Source: Gadus chalcogrammus
Taxonomy: Eukaryota; Chordata; Actinopteri; Gadiformes; Gadidae
NCBI RefSeq assembly: GCF_026213295.1
Contig: NC_079420.1
Coordinates: 16,518,689-16,582,688, forward strand
Length of the DNA: 64,000 nucleotides
Direction of reading: 5' to 3'
Below are positions 51,688 through 63,415 of this stretch, one piece after another. The stretch's first letter is position 1. Every line of letters starts with the position of its first letter. Position numbers and translations under genes: made by a program. A model generated the notes under the pieces. That model did no database searches and had not been told where the DNA came from. It saw nothing but the letters and a program-made list of their open reading frames with translations.

Positions 51688-52166
51688 TGTCATGTCACGC
51701 AAAGTTTGTTACGTCTGTTGAGCATTTTCATGTCAAGTTAAAATCACTCTTGTTTTGTCGTTCACTTCCTGTTTTATTTTGTAGTTCCCTTTTCACTCTC
51801 GTTTCAGGCACTTGACTTCCTCCACTTGTATTGCCTCCCCGGTTCCTGATTCGTCTCACCTGTGTTCCCCTCCCTCATGTATAAATAGCCCTTGTTTCCC
51901 TTTGTCTAATGTCAGTTTGTCTTGCGTCCCCAGGGTATTTTCAAGCCTCAGTATTAGCTTCTTTTTTTTTACCCAGATACTTACAGATACTACTGCATTC
52001 AATTTTTTTTGTATCCTCCTTAGCGAGCACCTATTGTTATAGTTTTGTATCCTCCATGATTGCGTTTTTTTGTTTAACATTTTCTAGTAAAGCGTTTTTG
52101 GTTTAAACATACTGCCGTCTTTTGAGTTTTGCTTCTGATTCCCTGTCCCTGAGTCAAGGCCTGACA
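51688..52166. mobile_element. Solo LTR with 5-bp target duplication
   Basis: 479 bp starting TGTCATGTCACG and ending GGCCTGACA, flanked by ACTTT on both sides (51683-51687 and 52167-52171). It contains TATAAATAGCCC at about 51880, a promoter-like TATA box. The paralogous site in block A (about 7342) is empty. The ends fit an LTR retrotransposon. Confidence 0.82.
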
Positions 52167-52199
52167 ACTTTGTGTTTGAAGGGTCAAATAAAGGTTTCC

Positions 52200-52605
52200 T
52201 AGGGATGTCCGATATTGGCTTTTTTGCCGATATCCGATATGCGATATTGTCCAACTCTAAATTTTCGATTCCGATATCAGCCGATACCGATGTCGATATT
52301 TGGGTTATTTTTCCTCAAACCTAATTTAAGTAACATTACATATCTCCTGTTGTGGAATTAACACAACATGCTTAATGTTATTGTGATGCCCCACTGGATG
52401 CATTCTTGAATGCAACAAGGCTTTCCAAATGTTAACATTGTCTGTGCAAAATAAGAAAAATACTTCAACTTAATTTAAGGGAAAAGTGCCATGTTTATTT
52501 TTTTTTATTTAAAAAAAAATCCGATACCGATATTGACAGATATTAAATTTTTATGCTAATATCGGGCCGATAATATCGGTGGGCCGATAATATCGGACAT
52601 CTCTA
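52200..52605. mobile_element. hAT-like MITE with CCGATAT-rich ends
   Basis: Ends TAGGGATGTCCGATATTGGC and, inverted, TAGAGATGTCCGATATTATC. Block A lacks it (GGTTTCTTCCC at about 7371). Target duplication appears to include TTTCC. No transposase. Confidence 0.7.
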
Positions 52606-52969
52606 TTTCCTCCCTTTCCTCTCCATATTGTATCGATATCATATCAATTGCTTAAATGATGATGTTGTCCACATAATGGATTATATAGCACAATTCTACA
52701 TAACACAACGCAATAACAATTCTGCTGTATTTTCTCATAATTTCTTTATAGTATCTGAAGTCATACAAAATATTTTTTTCTTAAACATGAAGCCTTTCAT
52801 CTCACCTGGTAGCCGGTTTTGTTCACACAACCCTCCAGAGGTCCACAAAGACCTAAAGCTGATGGACACTTCTAAAACAGCAGGCCTTGAGAATTAGATG
52901 AATACTTAGAGTAAGCAGCAGATTGAATCATTGAACCTTTGACCTATGTTTCATAACTTGATTAAGAAA

Positions 52970-53275
52970 TTAATCAACTTTTATTTTATCAGAATTTCAA
53001 TCCGGCTTTAGAAAACGGCACGGTACCATTACTGTTGCTCTGAAATTCGTAGATGATATTACTGAATCTGGACAGCAGGTAATCCAGTGCAGTTATTATA
53101 GATTTGTCAAAGGTGTTTGACAGTGATCCCCCTATCCTTCTGCAAAGGCTCCCCAGCATTGGCTTGTCCTTCCAAGCAGTAAAATGGTTCACTAAATACC
53201 TTTGTGATAGAATGCAATGCTGCAGTAAGATGGATCGCATTATCATACGGATAGGTATACCTACAAGCAAAAGAT
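52970..53275 (+). mobile_element. LINE reverse transcriptase fragment (jockey/Rex-type)
   Basis: Broken frames give QSGFRKRHGTI...ALKFVDDI and FDSDPPILLQRLPSIGLSFQ..KWFTKYLCDRMQC, the fingers/palm start of a LINE RT. Multiple frameshifts. It overlaps the region homologous to 7760-7800 in block A. Confidence 0.6.
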
Positions 53276-53619
53276 TATTCTTATTTTTTTACTCTTCGTA
53301 TTTTTTATTCTTCTTACCAAGAGAATGCCCCAAGGACTTGTCAATGTATTAATTTGTCCTATGCACAGTAAACCCAAGGTCCTTCTGAATAGTGAAACCC
53401 CTTGTGACATGGCAAGCAAAAAATACATAGAAGGCATTAGTAAGAAGACATCCAATTATTAAAAAGAGTCATGAATAAGGTAACCAAAGCAAAAATAAGG
53501 GCAAGACTAGCAAAACATTTACTTAACAAAAATAAAACATGAGCCGCATTCCAGAGAATGTAAAAAAGTGAATATAGCATCCTGGTGGTTATTTAAATAG
53601 ATAAATATTATATATATAT

Positions 53620-54282
53620 TAGTGGTGGGCTGTTATCGGCGTTAACGGCTGCGTTAACGCAAAACTTTTATCGCGCGATAAAAAAAATATCGCCGTTAAT
53701 CTATTTTCAAACACTACCTTGTTCGGACCCATCACGTGACTGAACTAACCAATCAGAAGCTAGAATTTAGACTGAGGTAAACGTGAGGGAATCAGAGAGG
53801 CAGATAAAACAGAATATCCTGACTGTGTTAAATATGTAAACATGTAAATATGTGAGTAATAATTGTGTAACATAAATATGTGACTTACTTAACATAAATA
53901 TGATTTACTTACTAAAAATTTTAAGTACATTTCTAGACAATTAACTCCAATATAAATTATATTAATTTATTCAACAACTTTCAAATATTTAATTTCTAAA
54001 CCTTACATTATTATGGATTATTACACGGCTCTTCTCAATGCTGTAGACTGCTCCATTCACTTGCATGGGCCTTCCCAACGTTCAGCTGTCAATTATTTTT
54101 GTTTATGCTCTGTTCACTTGCATGGGCACTTCACAACTTCCGGCGGTGAATTATATTTGATAATTCACCGTTGCCAAGTATAATTGACAGTTGTTAAGGT
54201 AAACAAAAGGATTTTTTTGATTTTTTTAATTTAGATTAATTCCAAAATTAATCTAGATTAAAAAAAAAATCTATGCCCACCA

Positions 54283-54285
<3 letters not shown>
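53620..54285. mobile_element. TIR MITE inserted in (TA)n
   Basis: Ends TAGTGGTGGGC and its complement GCCCACCACTA, with TATA repeats on both sides. Contains GGCGTTAACG and TATCGCGCGATAA words typical of an abundant teleost hAT-like MITE. No gene. Confidence 0.7.
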
Positions 54286-54318
<33 letters not shown>

Positions 54319-54429
54319 AAGTGGAGATATGCCGATGAATATGTAGATTCAATGAAGCTTATTTAAATTTAATATACAAGTGATCAGAGCAAGTGTAGGA
54401 GGTTTCATTTTATCAATATGATCAATATG

Positions 54430-54816
54430 ATCAACACGATAAGTGGTGCTGGTAGAAAAGCCTGATGGCCTGGGGGAAAACTGTAAGTGAGTCTGGTAGC
54501 CTGTGCTTAAATGCTCCGGTAAGGACTACCAGACGGCTGATGATGCACTCTACTATCTCCACCACCCTTTGGAGGGCCTTACAATCAGCTCTGCAGCAGC
54601 TGCCGTACCAGGCAGTAATGCAGTAGAAAGGATGCTCTCAATAATCCATCTGTAAAAGTTGTTGAGGGTCTTGGCAGTCATGCCAATCCTCATGAGTCTC
54701 CTCAGGAAGTTAGCAAGCTTTCGGGCAGTTTTGACCGCAGAGTCCTCCTGCCTGGACCAGGTGAGGTTATCTTTGACAAACACAGCGAGGAACTTGAAGC
54801 AGGAGACTCTCTCCAA
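54430..54816 (-). mobile_element. LINE C-terminal fragment, minus strand
   Basis: The minus strand encodes FLAVFVKDNLTWSRQEDSAV then TARKLANFLRRLMRIGM and NNFYRWIIESIL, the conserved segment after the RT domain of jockey/CR1-type LINEs. Incomplete at both ends. Confidence 0.75.
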
Positions 54817-55100
54817 TATATGTGTGTTGGGTTTGTGAGTTAATTCTGAGATACCGCCTCTAATAGAAAGGGATTGTCCGGGTGGAACCGACCTCTGCGG
54901 ATTCCGCCTAGCAAGAAAGGCTTGCTAAGGTCTCAAATTAGGGAGTTAATTCAGATTGGGAAAGGATCAAAATATATAAAGTAATTTCAATTGTTGAAAA
55001 TAGGAGCTTAGGGCTAGTGCCAGAAGCATCAGAAGAATAAAAGGAGAGGTAGATACCAATTAGACAAACCAGAGTGCTACCTGGACACAAGCCGGGACTG

Positions 55101-55800
55101 ACGCCGGGATTCCACCGGACGCGTTACGGCCGCGTTACGGCTGCGTTACGGCTGCGGCACGGAACGGCTGCGACTTCTGCCCTGCGCGCATTTCCACGGA
55201 GCGGCGGCCGTATTCACGCAAGATCACGAGATCACGCGATAATCCTAAACCTAATGTACTCACCTTCCACTCCCAAAACTACTGCAATTAAATGCCACGC
55301 TTTTTCCTTCCGGCCATTGTCCTTATAAAAAGGATGATTTGGTACATAAATGACTTCATGTTGCGGAACTTCGACAATGAGTCTCTCGTCGTCCATGTTG
55401 CCAACCCTCTGAGACCTTTTGATTGATTGACCGCTGACCTGGTGCCACCAGTCATGACGTAATAATGTTGATGTGAAGTTGTGATAGGCTACATGAGCTG
55501 AGTATTGTGTTTTATTTTGAAAATTGACCGGATTCTCTATGGCTTTTACTTTTTCTCTTCCTGACCTGCTCGATCTGCTCTGTTGAAATTGACGCGGTTC
55601 AGCAATGGCTTGCGGCAAAAATAGAAATGCTACGGAATGATAGCGCTGCGGCGCGGCAAGCCGCTCCTGGGACGCTGCTGAGACGTTCCGCAGCCGCGCC
55701 CGGTGGAAATGGTCTCATTGATTAGAGTGGAAGCTATCTGCTGCAGTGACCGCGGCCAAGACTTGCTGCAGCCGTAACGCGGCCGGTGGAATCAGGCCGT
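55101..55800. mobile_element. TIR transposon with MADF-domain exon
   Basis: Inverted ends ATTCCACCGG near both termini followed by CGCGTTACGGC. Internally the minus strand has an exon (55396-55264) beginning MDDERLIVEVPQHEVIY and continuing HPFYKDNGRKEKAWHLIA, a MADF DNA-binding domain, with a GAAG|GTGAGT donor. MADF/Myb proteins accompany PIF/Harbinger transposases. No transposase is present, so the element is non-autonomous. Confidence 0.65.
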
Positions 55801-56164
55801 TAATCAATCCCTGCTGTGTCGCCTGGGCGAGGGTGTATTTTTCCAAGACCCGAAACACATGATGAACCCAGGATACAACACTGAAGGTGTGTCCAGGTAC
55901 ATCGCAAGATTTTTTCTATAAAACCTCCAAAACGTGGTGCAACACATTATTCCAAACACAAAGCAAACAAAATTCTGCTGAAGTCTGATGACCTGGGGGA
56001 AAACTGGAAGTGAGTCTGGTAGCCTGTGCTTGAATTGTATCACATATCAGTAACGCAATTGTTGATGTTGTCCACATTATAGGTTATGCAACACAATTCT
56101 ACATAACACAACGCAATCAAAATTCTGCTGTATCGTCTCATTTTTTCATCATCTTCATCATCAT

Positions 56165-56743
56165 CATCGGCGATCACTCAGAGACAAGTATTATGGTCGT
56201 CCTGGGGTATCCTTCTTGTGTGTCCTCAGATGGCTAAATAGGCCAATTCTGGAGCCACATACTCTATTGCAGTGTGGGCATGGATGTGAGGTGCCAGGGG
56301 GAGGGATTGGGGAGGCCTGTTTGGTGGTGAACCTCTCCTTCCTTTGCTGCTGCTTGAGTTTTACAGCCTGTCGGAGTTGGTCCTCATGGAAAGTGGCACC
56401 TTCTTTCAGGCAGTTTCTCCAGGTAGATCTGTGTCGTGCAAAGTCCTCCCAGTTTAAACTGTTAATGTGTCCTTAGCGCTTTCTCTGGCCTCCAGGTGCA
56501 CGTGGCCAATCGAAAGCTTGGAGTAGAGTACCTGCTTTGGGAGGCGAGTATCAGGCATCTGTACGACGTGGCCTGTCCATTGCAGTTGATTCTTTGTGAT
56601 AGTGATAGATGCCTGCTGTATGTTGTCCATCTCTCTGGTGCGGGTAGGATGAGTGCTTTATATACAAGTATGCAGAACAGATTGCGATCTGTTCTGAAGA
56701 CAAACTGGACACCGGTGGGTCGGTTGTTACCAATGAGGTGGAC
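56165..56743 (-). mobile_element. LINE 3' fragment with C-terminal C2H2 finger, minus strand
   Basis: The minus strand gives CHPCPHCNRVC-like finger residues followed by RIGLFSHLRTH (about 56215-56290), preceded by a helical basic stretch, as at the C-terminus of some fish LINE endonuclease-RT proteins. Several frame breaks. Confidence 0.6.
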
Positions 56744-57230
56744 AGTGTTGGGGAGTAACGGAATACGTGTACTGGCGTTCCGTATTCAGAATACAAATAG
56801 CTAACTGTATTCCGTTACAGTTACAATTTAAATAGTTGGCATTTAGAATACAGTTACATTGTTGAAATCAATGGATAACATGATACTTCTGTTTCAGCAG
56901 TTTGTTCGTGCTTTCACACCAACAGCATTTAGTGCGCACTAAACGAGTTTGTTCCCTTGGTTCGGTACGTTTGCGTTGGTGTGAATGCAACCACCTCACT
57001 TCGATGTGATCCAAATCAGCCTACCGAGACATCCCTGAAGAGCTGGTCACGTTTCGCTTCCAAACGAACCCTTGTACGGTTTGCTTGGGATGTGAAAGCG
57101 AACGCACCTCGGTCCGATCCAGTTCTACAAAGCATATGCCTCTTTGGACGTAACAGGCACCCGCTCAGCCGCAAGCATTATGGGAATTATTGTTTGATTA
57201 GCGGCTAATTGCAGCAAATTGTCGGACCAT
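56744..57230. mobile_element. Two adjacent MITE fragments
   Basis: AGTGTTGGGGAGTAACGGAA at 56744 is the start of a common teleost MITE; another fragment of it is at about 35966. From about 56905 a second element begins with TGCTTTCACACCAACAGC. Neither has coding capacity. Confidence 0.5.
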
Positions 57231-57488
57231 CTGGGAATTTGGACAGACACCCACATAAAACATATGCTGAAGACAAACAATGCCGATGACTGAACAATCT
57301 TCTCTCTATTTTAAGGCGATTTTATAGGAAACACCTATGCACTTAGCTCAGTGAAAAAAATGTTAGATGTAATCAGTGGTTGAGTTGTAAAAAGGGGGGG
57401 ATGGTGGATTTAAACTTTTAGGGACAGATCATTTGTGCTGATGACCGTGCATATGATGGGAGACCAATGGTGTGATAATTATATTATA

Positions 57489-57557
57489 TATTTTTGGGGA
57501 AAAATAAGGGTGATGACTATTGTCAAGTCATCGCTCCTATTTTATCCCCAAAAACGC
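57489..57557. repeat. Imperfect hairpin
   Basis: TTTTTGGGGAAAAATAAGGG and GTGATGAC are followed about 10 bases later by their near complements. It is probably the core of a degraded MITE; ends not found. Confidence 0.5.
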
Positions 57558-57805
57558 AGCTGATCGGACGCATCACACGATTCGGTGGCATGCATCACAT
57601 TTAAGGATTTTAAAAACTGATTCTTTTTTTTCAAAAATGCATTTGGCAGAGAAGGGAGACTAGCGTTGCTCACGGGTTGGAATGAAAGGGAGAAAAGGGA
57701 CAGAGTTACCTGCGGAAGCGATGTCTGAGATGCAGAGACAGCTTCACGCTACCAGTGTCTGTCTCGTACAGTGTGGAATGAGAGCTTGTGAAGGCACTAT
57801 TGTAG

Positions 57806-58395
57806 TGTAAAATTCAATATGAACGGGGGGAGGGGGAAATAACTAAAGAGGGACCGACAACGCCACCTGGGGAATTACACCCCAGGAAATATAGAACAAA
57901 GAAAATGTAACTATGATATTACAGAAATAATAAGGACACAGGTTCGAGAACTAAAGAGGCAGAGACAATAAATATACTAACTGTTTCTTTTATTACAATA
58001 ATAATAATAACTAAATAAAGAACTGGAGCAAAACCAAACCAAACCGCAAAACAGGGGTTATGTAACCCAACAATCCAATGGTCAAACAATGAAACAGAAA
58101 AGGGGAAATAACACAAAAGCAAACAGAACTAAAGCATTCAAAACAAAATAGCAAAACAGAACCAAAACAAAACAGCACAGCTAAAACAGAACTAAAACCG
58201 TACAAAACAGCAGCAGGGGATCCTAAAAAACAAGAGACTAAGTATAAAAGTTCAAATGAGAACTCAAAACTGTTAAAAAACAGGGACCCCACTCACCACC
58301 CTAGGAGGAAACCAACAGAGGCTGAGTTCAGCCATCTTGGCCCATTTATCTTGCACCTGGGTGCAGGGGGAGGAGCTAAGATGGGGTTCACCACA
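57806..58395 (-). repeat. 3' LTR of the Gypsy element
   Basis: On the minus strand starts TGTGGTGAACCCC and ends TTTTACA. Pairs with 62728-63334. It lacks about 17 bases near its start that the other LTR has, the missing piece being bounded by a GGTT repeat. Confidence 0.85.
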
Positions 58396-58433
58396 ATCTA
58401 CCCCCTTTTAACCGTCGGCCCGACGATTTACAT

Positions 58434-59692
58434 TTACTGCCATGGCCTACACACCACACAGCCACTAAGCACTTGCATCAGAGAGTTAGCAGCCCAAATA
58501 GCACTACTCCCAGCAACCTGAGGAAGCTGGTGAAGGTTTGGGTGTCTGCCTGCTTTTGGACGGGTAGTTCTTCTCAGGGAGGTCTCACTGGTGCTTGGAA
58601 TTTCAGTGCTAGTTGTTGAATACGCTGGGCCTTCGCTTGTCTGAGATGTATCAACAGTATCAGTTTGGTTTGGTGAGAGGGTGATGATGACAGGCCGCGC
58701 TGGAAGGTGGTTTCTTGGGACAGCCATGGGTTCAGAGGTCACTACAGCCCAGTCGCTATCAAACGATGACTCATCTGCTGAGATGGATCCCATCTGTTCA
58801 GGGGGTTTACTGGGGGGACAATTAGCAGCACAATCCACTTTGCCTTTTATGAGAGAACGATGAACATGCTTTACCTGCTGGGGGTTATGCACCGGAGCCA
58901 CAGTATACACAGACCCTCCCATGCCAGGGGCCTTCAGCACTTTATACACTGTTGAGCTCCAGATTTCTTGAATTTTGTGACGGCCCCTTACGCTGGTGTC
59001 TTTGAGGAGGACCAGCTGACCTTCTTGCAGTGGGACATCACGAACATGCCTGTCATAGTGTTCCTTCCGCCGGGCAGCTGCAGCTTCCAGATGGCTGGTT
59101 GTACTCTCAAAAGCATGACGTAGCCGTGTCTGGTGTTCCACATCCAGTCATGGGGGTGGCCAGGTACAGGTTCCTGTACTCTGCCCAACAGAAAATCAAC
59201 AGGTAATTGTGGGTCTTGGCCAAACATCAGGAAAAACGGAGACTCACCAGTCGACTGATGTGCTGTTGTATTGTATGCAAAGGTCACTTGGGGCAGGTAG
59301 CTGGACCAGTCTCTCTTCTTGGTCATGGGCAGAGTGTGGAGAGGGTTTTTTAAGGTGCGGTTGCACCTCTCACATTGGCCCTTTCCAGTTGGATGGTAGG
59401 GTGTGGTGCGGCTCTTCTCAATGCCGTACATCTGGCAGAGCTGCTGGATGAGGTTGCTTTCAAATTTCCTGCCCTGGTCAGAGTGGAGGCGACCAGGCAC
59501 ACCGAACCTGCAGAACCACTCATTAACCAATACTCTGGCCACTGTGGATGCCCGCTGGTCGTGGGTTGGGATGGCTTGTGTATACTTCAAAAAGACATCG
59601 GTCATGACCAGGATGTTCTCTGCCTCACTCTTCGAAGGCTCCAGGATGGTGAAATAGATGGCCAGGATCTGGTTTGGACGGGAAGCAAACAA
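58434..59692 (-). pseudogene. Gypsy integrase
   Basis: Catalytic core with the D-D-E residues in VMTDVF, HSDQGRKF and GKGQCERCNRTL, followed after a frame change by the C-terminal domain (KEHYDRHVRD, GQLVLLKD). The N-terminal zinc-binding region is missing because of the deletion that also removed most of RNase H. Confidence 0.8.
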
Positions 59693-59986
59693 GTGGAGTT
59701 GACACCAACCTTTTCTTCAGCCCCTCAAAGCTCTGCTCACACTCCTCTGTCCATGCAGCATGAAGGCTTCCACCTGATGGTTTCCAGGCTTTGGTGGCAG
59801 TGAGTTGAGCAACCACGCGTTGTCAAGGGGCTGCCAGCTTTGCAAACCCCGCAACAAAACGTCTGTAATAGCTGGCAAATCCTAGAAAAGAGCGCAGCTC
59901 TGACACATGGTTAGGCCTTGGCCACCCTGCAACAACCACGATTTTGCCACGATCAGTGGCTACACCTTCTCTAGAAATGATGTGAC

Positions 59987-60757
59987 CTATAGGTAGTTCA
60001 CCTCTGGTCTGAAGAAGGAGCACTTCTCCATCTTTGCTTTCAGTCCTTCTTGCTGTAGGCAGCCAAACACGGCATCAATGCGTTGAATATGCTCTGTCAA
60101 AGTGGTAGAAAAAACAACAACAACATCATCCAAATACAACAACAATGATTGACCATGTTGATCCCCAAAGATCCTCTCCATCAATCTTTGGAAAGTGCTT
60201 GGGGCGTTGCACAAACCAAAAGGCATCCGGTTACACTCGAACAACCCAAAAGGGGTACAGAATGCCGTCTTTGCCTTGTCCCCCAATGTGACAGGTACTT
60301 GATGGTACCCACCAGGCAGGTCCAATGTGGAGAACGGGTGGGCCCCTGATAATGCATCAAGGGATTCTTCAATACAGAGCAAGGGGAACGCATCCTTGCG
60401 AGTCTTGCTGTTCAAAAGCCGGTAGTCCACACACAACCGAAGGCTGCCGTCTTTCTTTTTCACAAGCACAATGGGAGAGGCAAAGGGGCTACTACTTTCT
60501 CTGATGACCTGTGCATCCAGAAGTTGGCAAATGTGGGCTTTTGCCGACTCATACTCTGAAGGTGGGATACGTCGATATCGCTGGCGCACTGGCATGTCAT
60601 CTAGTAATGGAATATCGTGAGAAATGAGGTTAGTACAACCTAAATCTCCCTCATAGGCTGAAAAGAAACCACTGTATTTCTGCAGTAGCAGCCTAATTTT
60701 GCACTGCTCGTCCTGAGTGAGTGCTGTTAAATCAACTGCAGCGACCTTATCCTGCAC
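59987..60757 (-). pseudogene. Gypsy reverse transcriptase
   Basis: RT fingers and palm with VDYRLLNSKT, MPFGLCNAPSTFQRLM and YLDDVVV. The usual D-L-x-S-G-Y motif reads DLPGGY. The thumb continues in another frame at 60023-59823 (LRSFLGFASYYRRFV), followed by the start of RNase H, which stops near 59625. Confidence 0.8.
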
Positions 60758-60964
60758 TGAACTGGTAGTCTGTGAAGAGACTAACTTCTATCCCCTCCTC
60801 CACAAGGTTATCAGGTGAGTTGGCAAGGTGAGCTTCACTAACAGTACCTAGAATGGTATTGGGATATAGTACAACACACTGGGTCCCTACATTGACAATG
60901 GGAATCTATACAGTACCTTTAACCATGTGAACCAGGGCTGGAGAAGCAAATAGCCCTGCAGGCA

Positions 60965-61605
60965 AGCCACTGCTTGCCTGCAGGCATGGACGACTCTGCA
61001 GCTCGTCCATGCCTTTGTCTCCTCCAGGTTGGACTACTGCAATGCACTCCTCATTGGGATCCCTGGCAAGAGCATCCAGAGGCTCCAATACATTCAAAAC
61101 AGTGCTGCCAGGGTCCTGATGAGGGTGCGCAAGCATGACCACATCACCCCCATCCTGAAATCACTGCACTGGCTCCCTGTCTCACTCAGAATTGAGTACA
61201 AGGTCTCCCTCCTCACCCACCAGTGCCTTCACGGACTTGCCCCCCTCTACCTTCAGGAACTCCTCACCCCCCCGACAAACTCACGTACACTCCGTTCAGG
61301 ATCCACTCACACCCTCCAAACCCGACATACGAAGCTGTGCACCATGGGTGATCGGGCCTTTTCTGCTGCTGCCCCTAGACTATGGAACGCCCTCCCTGAC
61401 CACCTGAGGGCTCCACAGACTACAGCTCTTTTTAAACGGAACCTCAAAACCCATCTCTTTAAAAGAGCATTTAGCTAAACTTTCTTTGAGGTTCCCCCTT
61501 TTTAATAGTTTTTTGGTATTTTTTTCTCTGAAGCACTTTGAGATTCTTGAATATAAAGTGCATTATAAATAAAATTTATTATTATTATTATTATTATTAC
61601 TGCTG
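60965..61605 (+). mobile_element. L2-like LINE 3' end nested in the Gypsy element
   Basis: Plus-strand frame QAWTTLQLVHAFVSSRLDYC continuing to MGDRAFSAAAPRLWNALPDH, the C-terminal domain of an L2-type LINE, then AATAAA-like sequence and (ATT)n at 61575-61600. It separates Gypsy gag from pol, so it is the younger insertion. Confidence 0.82.
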
Positions 61606-61702
61606 CTGGGCTCAAACTAAATCTGATCGGCCAAATGTTGGGGACCTGTGGCTGCCACCATTTTCATAGTACCCCCTGGGACTCTGCAAACCCTTCCCCC
61701 TT

Positions 61703-62587
61703 TTACCCTTTCACAACCTGAATGTTCAGGGGGTGCCAGTTTCCCTGGTTTCTGGGGCGGGACATGGGTTGTGTGGCAGCAGGAGCTTGCTGGGGCTGTA
61801 TAGCTGCATAATCCTCTCTACACTCCCAGCAAAGTGACCTGGTTTCTTGCTCCCATCTAATAGCCTTAATACGGACCTCTATCAGGGTGGCGGTAGGGTG
61901 GCCCCGGACAAACTGCTTTAGTTCTCTGCAAAGGGAACAATCAAACACATGTTCAACAAATTGATCTCTCAACAACACCTCCCTATTAAGTGAACAATGA
62001 GGGGATTTTTGTACCACCTTCTCCATCAAACACATTAATGCATGAGAGAACTCTTGTAACGTTTCATAATTTTTTTGCTTCTCGGAGAAGAAGTCTTCCT
62101 GCAGAGATACATATGATTTTGTACACCCAAAGAGTTATTTTAAAATAAGCAGAACCTTATCTGGATCTGCCCTTTCCTCTGGGGACCGATATTTAATTTC
62201 TTCTCTTGCTTCTCCCTCCAGGTGATCATAGATGAAGAGCGCTTGGTCCGCTGGAGACAGGTGACAAGCTCGTGCACAGGCGTGGACCTCTTCAATCCAC
62301 TCCCCAATGATTAGTCCTGTCCTGCCCCGAAAGAGTGGGCATTTCCGGTCTCTGGGGAAATGAATCAGTCTCTCAGTTACTGTAGGAGCTGAAGAGAGTC
62401 CAGGCGCTGATGGAATTGCTGAGGAGGTGCTGGGCCAAGGCTGCTTAGCCTCTCGCTCTTGACCCATGTGTTGCTTCTCAGCTCGCAGCCGAGTGACCAA
62501 GTCTCTTAATTGGGCGATCTCCTCCTCCACGAGGAAACAAAACTGAAGAGGTGATAGAAACTGTCCGTGCCAGGAACTGCCCTGCAC
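61703..62587 (-). pseudogene. Gypsy gag remnant
   Basis: Two frames (62587-62135 and 62035-61703). The first has a coiled-coil start (EEEIAQLRDLVTRLRAEKQ) and a capsid-like stretch (WIEEVHACARAC). The second has capsid C-terminal residues (LRDQFVEHVFD) and a truncated Cys pair CWEC instead of a full zinc knuckle. A frame break separates them. Confidence 0.65.
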
Positions 62588-62727
62588 CTGTTGCTGTTTT
62601 GTAGGAAAAAAAAAGTAACCCTAACAAACTACATACAAATCAATTGGGTTGTGGAAAAAAAATGAAAACTACAAGTCTCAGCCTCAAAGAAATCCTGCCG
62701 ACAATGCCAAAATGTGGCGGGGCTCAG

Positions 62728-63334
62728 TGTGAAAGTCAATATGAACGGGGGAGGGGGAAATAACTAAAGAGGGACCGACAACACCACCTGGGGAGTTACA
62801 CCCCAGGAAATATAGAACAAAGAAAATTAAACTATGATATTACAGAAATAATAAGGACACAGGTTCGAGAACTAAAGAGGCAGAGACAATAAATATACTA
62901 ACTGTTTTATATTACAATAATAATAACTAAATAAAGAAAACTGGAGCAAAACCAAACCAAACAGCAAAGCAGGGGTTATGTAACCCAGCAATCCAATGGT
63001 CAAACAATGAAACAGAAAAGGGGAAATAACACAAAAGCAAACAGAACTAAAGCATTCAAAACAAAATAGCAAAACAAAACCAAAACAAAACAGCACAGCT
63101 AAAACAGAACTAAAACCGTACAAAACAGCAGCAGGGATCCTAAGAAACAAGAGACACTAATTAAAAAAAGTTCAAATGGGAACTCAAAACTGTTAAAAAA
63201 CGGGGACCCTACTCACCACCCTAGGAGGTAACCAACAGAGGCTGAGTTCAGCCATCTTGGCCCTTTTATCTTGCACCTGGGTGCAGGAGGAGGAGCTAAG
63301 ATGGGGTTGCATTCCCCTACTGAGGTTCACCACA
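62728..63334 (-). repeat. 5' LTR of the Gypsy element
   Basis: On the minus strand starts TGTGGTGAACCTC and ends TTTCACA. High identity to the left LTR with scattered substitutions and small indels, so the element is not brand new. Confidence 0.85.
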
Positions 63335-63415
63335 CCTGCGTGCTTGCGCAATACCATACTGCTCGAGAATGCAGTATCACTGTCAAATCTGTCCCTGGGA
63401 AAAGTAACGTTGAGC

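Larger units (their letters stand above)
57806..63334 (-). mobile_element. Degraded Ty3/Gypsy LTR retrotransposon
   Basis: Minus-strand element: 5' LTR 62728-63334, gag-like remnants 62587-61703, protease/RT region to about 59700, integrase 59692-58988, integrase C-terminus 59141-58434, a purine-rich tract at about 58412-58396, 3' LTR 57806-58395. RT carries SPIVLVKKKDGSLRLCVDYR and catalytic YLDD. Most of RNase H and the integrase zinc finger are deleted, frames are broken, and an L2 fragment sits between gag and pol. Inactive. Target duplication not identified. Confidence 0.85.
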
